The notes beneath the pieces were generated by a model, which was not told the DNA's origin, searched no databases, and saw only the letters and a program-made list of their open reading frames with translations. Below, in pieces: positions 60,386 through 64,000 of a DNA stretch of 64,000 nucleotides. Source of the stretch: Candidatus Accumulibacter iunctus (GTDB taxonomy: Bacteria; Pseudomonadota; Gammaproteobacteria; Burkholderiales; Rhodocyclaceae). Location of the stretch: assembly GCA_002345025.1 (NCBI GenBank), contig DDUX01000140.1, forward strand, positions 31,268 through 95,267, read 5' to 3'. Both the position numbers and the translations under genes were made by a program. Every line of letters begins with the position of its first letter. Position 1 is the first letter of the stretch.

Positions 60386-61981
60386 TCAGTAGTAGATTCT
60401 GAACAGCCGCTGGATCTGTTCGAACTCGTGCAGATAGGCTTTCGCCACCTCGCGATGGGTGGCAAGAACCAGCAGGTCGTGCGAGAAGACCGACGTGTTG
60501 TACCAGTTGAAGCTGCCCTCGATGACCGTCGCCTCGTCAATGATGCAGTACTTGGAATGGATCGGCGAGTACGGTACCGGGTGGTCGGTCTGCCCGTAGA
60601 CCAGCCCGACGGCGATGCCGGCGGTGCGCAAGCCCTGCACTGCGGGAAGCAGTGGACGGTTCAGCTCCTCGGCCATCGATCGCTCGATGCCGACACGGCC
60701 CTGCCGCGCCAAGTGCCCGTTGAGCAGGATGTGTACGTGCACACCACGGTTCCTGGCGTGGATCAGGGCATCGACGACGCTATCCCCATGCTCTCCCAGC
60801 AGATTGCCAATCAGGAACAGCGTCAGCTTGATCGAACGCTTTGCCCGATGGATCTCGGCCAGGATCGCATGGTGCGGGCGGTAATACCTGCCGTCGAGCA
60901 GGGTCTGCCGGCCAAAGGTGTAGAGCAGGTTGAAGGAGCTCAGCGGATCGACCCCGTAGCGCTGATTGACGCCACCGCGCTCGCTCTGGAAAACATTGTC
61001 GAGCAGGCGGCAGATCCCCTTCGAGTGGAAGCTCATTCCCGACTCCCAGTTCGCCCACCAGCGGTCGAAGGTGATGTTGAACGAACCCAGAATGCAGTCC
61101 TCGTCATTGAAGATGATGAACTTGGTATGCATGTCCGGATCGACTTCGATCAGGTGGTGCTGCGGCGTGCAGAAGACCCCCACCAGTTCGACGCCGGCAC
61201 GCTTTAGCCGGGCGTAATTCTCACTGTTGGTCAGGGTCATCTTCCGCCAGTCGACGATGCATTGCACCCAGACACCCTGCTCGCTGGCGTGCACCAGGTG
61301 GCGGGTGAAGTCGTGGTCATCGATGCAGTCCACACTCACCTTGATCGTGCAGAAGCGGTCGGGGTGCCTGTGCTTGCTGCGGATCACCTTGTCGATGTGA
61401 TCATGGATGAAACGCTTCGGATGGTAGGGATGGTGCTGCTGCCCCTTGGTAAACTTGGGAATCAGGTGCAGCGAGTCGAAGTGGTGGTTGTACCAGTCGG
61501 CATCGCTCTGCAGTTGCCAGGCGCTGCATTCATGGCTGCGATAGCTGTTGTGCGTTGCCCACTCGGGGGTGATCCTCCGGTACTGCGGGTGTTCGCTGCG
61601 CAACTGCTGCCAGTCCATGAAGATGTACTCAAGCTGCGATGGCAGCGAGTGTTCGTCGCGGTGGACGATGAAGGCGAACTTGACACAGTTGGCCTGGCCG
61701 AAGCTGCGCGAGTTCGGGTGGATGTAGAAGTCACGCGTTCGCCGCTTGTGGTGATTCCAGTGGATGTCGTAGGGATCGGTATCGACGACATAGGTCTCGC
61801 AGATGCTGTTGTCCCGGTAAACCCGCAGGACCACCTTGACGTTGACTTGGACGCCGAAGGAGACGTCGAAAATGATCTTGCCCCAGCGAAGATGAAACTT
61901 CTCGTTGAAGTCGTTGCTGCGCACGAAGGAACCGCCGAGGTTGCCGTGCACCGGTACTGCGTATTTCTCTGCCGTATCCAT
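60386..61981 (-). CDS. Phospholipase-D-like (two-HKD) protein
   Basis: A 531-residue soluble protein. Residues 1-130 look like a beta-rich domain (NVKVVLRVYRDNSICETYVV) of unknown family. Two PLD halves follow. The C-terminal HKD motif is canonical (H475, K477, D482 in HSKYCIID, then GSFN). In the first motif (HTKFIIFN, H285/K287) the canonical Asp position is Asn292, so the site may be impaired or tolerant. No signal peptide is seen. It follows the CBM21/EEP gene by 79 bp. A phosphodiesterase acting on lipid or nucleic acid is implied; a precise substrate is not. Confidence 0.85.
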   Translation of the reverse strand: MDTAEKYAVPVHGNLGGSFVRSNDFNEKFHLRWGKIIFDVSFGVQVNVKVVLRVYRDNSICETYVVDTDPYDIHWNHHKRRTRDFYIHPNSRSFGQANCVKFAFIVHRDEHSLPSQLEYIFMDWQQLRSEHPQYRRITPEWATHNSYRSHECSAWQLQSDADWYNHHFDSLHLIPKFTKGQQHHPYHPKRFIHDHIDKVIRSKHRHPDRFCTIKVSVDCIDDHDFTRHLVHASEQGVWVQCIVDWRKMTLTNSENYARLKRAGVELVGVFCTPQHHLIEVDPDMHTKFIIFNDEDCILGSFNITFDRWWANWESGMSFHSKGICRLLDNVFQSERGGVNQRYGVDPLSSFNLLYTFGRQTLLDGRYYRPHHAILAEIHRAKRSIKLTLFLIGNLLGEHGDSVVDALIHARNRGVHVHILLNGHLARQGRVGIERSMAEELNRPLLPAVQGLRTAGIAVGLVYGQTDHPVPYSPIHSKYCIIDEATVIEGSFNWYNTSVFSHDLLVLATHREVAKAYLHEFEQIQRLFRIYY

Positions 61982-62060
61982 GTCGAGATTGACTGCCTGT
62001 CCTGTGTGACGCCCGCCCGCTACCCGGGGCAGCGAGGCGAGCCGTGAGAATTCGTTCGGC

Positions 62061-63560
62061 TCATGTTGGTTCGAAGGTCATCAGATAGCCGAGATGGTCG
62101 GACACCCTGCCATAGTCCTGCTCGCTGAAGACGCTCCTGGCGGAAGTGACGCGCAGGTGACTGCCCTGGCGAAGAAAAACGTAGTCGATCCGATGATCGT
62201 CATCGAGGTAGCGCGGCCAGCCGGACTCCCTGGCTTCGAAAACGCTCTCGAACACCCGCGGTGAGGTCGCTGCAAGGTACTGATCCTGATACTCGCGCGA
62301 GTCGGCGACCAGCTGATAGCCAAGTGAGCCGGCCTTGATGTTGAAGTCGCCACAGAGCATGCTGGCCGCGATCTCGTCACCGTGCTCCTCGCTCGCCCAG
62401 CGGCGCAGATTCCCGAATTGCTCGGCAAAGCCGTCCTCCCACCAGCTCAGATGCGACGAGAAAACGTTGATCAGGCCAAAGCGCGGCACGCGGACCCGCG
62501 CCAGGACGACCTTGCGCGAGTGGATGCTGTAGGGATCCGTGCTGCGCGAGACGTAACGCGCCCGGCTGTTCTCGATCGGGAAGCGACTGAGTACCGCCAC
62601 CCCCTCGCGATAACGGCCAAAACCCAGATGCGACCAGTCGGTCACCAGCTGATATGGCGAATCGAGCCGCTCGTTGATGATCCTCGCCGTATTCGTCTGC
62701 CAGTCACCCTGACCGTCATTCCAGAGTTCGGCGACCTCCTGCAGACAGGCGATGTCCACCCCGAGTTCATCGATCGCCCGAGCGATCTGCGACAGCTTGC
62801 GATCCTGCTGCTCCTCCTGACAACAATGGAGGTTGAGGATCAGCACCGACAGCGGCCGTCGCTCGACGACATAGTCACGGCCGAACGCGTCGTCCCGGAG
62901 AAGTCCGTGCTGCCTGGTTTCACAGACGAGACGGTAGCGCAGACGAAAGGCGTCGCCGACCTTGAGCCCGGCCTGCCAGATCTGGCAACCGTAGTGGTTC
63001 GGGTTGCGCGCGTTGCTGAGAAACTCGTTATCCCAGTAATTGCGGCGGTAGCGGCAGGCGGACTGCTGCGTGCTCTGCCAGTCGTCAGTGCTCCATTCGA
63101 TGCCAACGCGGCGTGCACCGAGGCCACTGTCGACGGCCACGACTACCGGCAGGAACTGCTGCTTGTCGGTCAGACGAGTTTCGAACTCGACGTTCAGCAG
63201 CGCACAGCCGGCACCCAGCATGATCCCCGAGTCGGCCTGAATCCTGTGGTTAACGCCGCCGTTGTTGTCCCAGTACTCGCTGCCGGCAACGCGGTAGCGA
63301 ACAGCGAACTGGACGTTGCCAGGAAGCATCTGGTCGTCGGCAAGCGCGCAACTCGTCTTCGCCAACCAGTATTCCTTCTCGTCGATGGTACGCTGGTGGG
63401 CAGCCGGCAAGGTCTGCCAGATCCCGTTCTCGCCAGCCCAGCGCACTTCGACGATCTTTTCGAAGGCCAGGTTATGCACCAGCAGGAGGAACGCCAGCTC
63501 CTGCTGCCCCGATCTCCTGCTGATGATGTTCTTCGCGTAGAGCAGTTTGACTTTATTCAT
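62061..63560 (-). CDS. Endonuclease/exonuclease/phosphatase-domain protein with N-terminal CBM21-like modules
   Basis: A 499-residue soluble protein. Residues about 25-115 match the CBM21/glycogen-targeting fold (LLLVHNLAFEKIVEVRWAG, then VRYRVAGSEYWDNNGGVNH). Residues about 120-232 look like a second, divergent copy (RVGIEWSTDDWQST). The EEP domain covers about 236-499, with QEV near 274-276, FSSHLSWW, GDFN at 404-407 and SDHLGYL at 487-493, so metal and catalytic residues appear complete. The ATGA overlap with the upstream carbamoyltransferase shows coupled translation. EEP enzymes cut DNA, RNA, phospholipids or sugars; the CBM21 suggests a glucan-linked substrate or location. This combination is unknown to me. 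Confidence 0.82.
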   Translation of the reverse strand: MNKVKLLYAKNIISRRSGQQELAFLLLVHNLAFEKIVEVRWAGENGIWQTLPAAHQRTIDEKEYWLAKTSCALADDQMLPGNVQFAVRYRVAGSEYWDNNGGVNHRIQADSGIMLGAGCALLNVEFETRLTDKQQFLPVVVAVDSGLGARRVGIEWSTDDWQSTQQSACRYRRNYWDNEFLSNARNPNHYGCQIWQAGLKVGDAFRLRYRLVCETRQHGLLRDDAFGRDYVVERRPLSVLILNLHCCQEEQQDRKLSQIARAIDELGVDIACLQEVAELWNDGQGDWQTNTARIINERLDSPYQLVTDWSHLGFGRYREGVAVLSRFPIENSRARYVSRSTDPYSIHSRKVVLARVRVPRFGLINVFSSHLSWWEDGFAEQFGNLRRWASEEHGDEIAASMLCGDFNIKAGSLGYQLVADSREYQDQYLAATSPRVFESVFEARESGWPRYLDDDHRIDYVFLRQGSHLRVTSARSVFSEQDYGRVSDHLGYLMTFEPT

Positions 63561-64000
63561 TTTTCCTGCGTGTCGATCAGCTTCCGGTCGGCCCCGTCCT
63601 TGACCACCAGGACATCCTCCATCACCAGGTACTGCAGGTCCGAGCCGAAAAACATGTTGAGTGCATCGGTCGGCGAGCAGATCATCGGCTCACCGCGGCG
63701 GTTGAGCGAGGTATTCAGCACGACACCGTTGCCGGTGAGTCTCTCGAGTTCCAGCATCAGGTCGTAGTAACGCGGATTGAACTCGCGCCGCAGAACATGG
63801 GCGCGCGAGGTGCCGTCTTCATGCACGACCTCGGGCACCCGTTCCTTCCAGCCTTTCGCCACTTCGAAAGTGAAGGTCATGAACGGCGCCGGATGCGCGC
63901 TGCCGAGCATCTGCGGCCCTACGGTATCGAGCATGCTCGGGCAGAACGGGCGCCAGCGCTCGCGAAACTTGATCTGCGCGTTGATCCGGTCGGCGACACC
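63557..64000 (-). CDS. NodU/TobZ-family carbamoyltransferase, C-terminal part (partial)
   Basis: The last 147 residues of a carbamoyltransferase; the rest lies beyond the window. The conserved C-terminal pattern reads NAQIKFRERWRPFCPSML, then VVLNTSLNRRGEPMICSPTDALNMFF, matching the carbamoyl phosphate-dependent NodU/HypF-like fold that carbamoylates sugars, antibiotics or other hydroxyls. It overlaps the EEP gene start by ATGA and is therefore upstream in the same operon. Confidence 0.88.
   Translation of the reverse strand, partial: GVADRINAQIKFRERWRPFCPSMLDTVGPQMLGSAHPAPFMTFTFEVAKGWKERVPEVVHEDGTSRAHVLRREFNPRYYDLMLELERLTGNGVVLNTSLNRRGEPMICSPTDALNMFFGSDLQYLVMEDVLVVKDGADRKLIDTQEK

Overview
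The window is GC-rich proteobacterial chromosome with dense, short-spaced operons. It most resembles a betaproteobacterium of the Rhodocyclales, close to Candidatus Accumulibacter. That placement is an inference from recalled family resemblance and gene content: a phasin and a polyhydroxybutyrate (PHB) depolymerase-like esterase, a DUF3579 gene, a gltX-tRNA-Ala(GGC)-tRNA-Glu(TTC) cluster, YbiB, and a sigma54 promoter of the type linked to PEP-CTERM genes. No database search was possible.

Layout. 0-5.2 kb: an amino-acid-type ABC binding protein and the grpE-dnaK-dnaJ chaperone operon, with a clear sigma32 promoter. 5.3-8 kb: a Ser/Thr kinase fused to a cyclic-nucleotide-binding domain, then TerC and a universal stress protein. 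8-11.1 kb: hslVU behind a duplicated STAS-domain protein. 11.4-17.9 kb: a TPR protein, a MacAB-like exporter with two permeases, an orphan sigma54 promoter with a hairpin, a CBS-pair protein and an ArsC-like protein. 18-26.2 kb: glnS, a RatA-like protein, a YejM-like membrane sulfatase homologue, a TDT transporter, an overlapping CDF-GNAT-dtd operon and a YkgJ protein. 26.2-30 kb: a loose, partly degraded region with recombinase-associated fragments, a formylglycine-enzyme-like protein and a Na+/H+ antiporter, ending at tRNA-Glu. 30-39 kb: tRNA-Ala/Glu, gltX, a gamma-glutamyltransferase, phasin, PHB depolymerase-like esterase, L,D-transpeptidase, ybiB, DUF3579 and tRNA-Val. 39-44.4 kb: an alpha-E/ATP-grasp pair, a RhlE-type helicase with a long structured leader, and a LapA-domain protein.

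44.4-55 kb: tightly coupled housekeeping genes (yqiA-rnb-tonB-aroE-mtgA; ykgJ-type, uppP), a frameshifted IclR-type regulator, tpx and a P2-type cation ATPase. Two copies of a ~125-bp three-hairpin repeat sit just upstream of the lapA-like and ATPase start codons; the tail of a third opens the window. 55-60.2 kb: an unrecognised membrane protein and the glycolytic genes gpmI, tpiA and pgk. 60.3-64 kb: a three-gene cassette, truncated by the window end, of a NodU-type carbamoyltransferase, a protein joining a CBM21-like glycan-binding domain to an endonuclease/exonuclease/phosphatase domain, and a two-HKD phospholipase-D-like protein. I know of no described function for this combination, and it is the best candidate here for an undescribed system.
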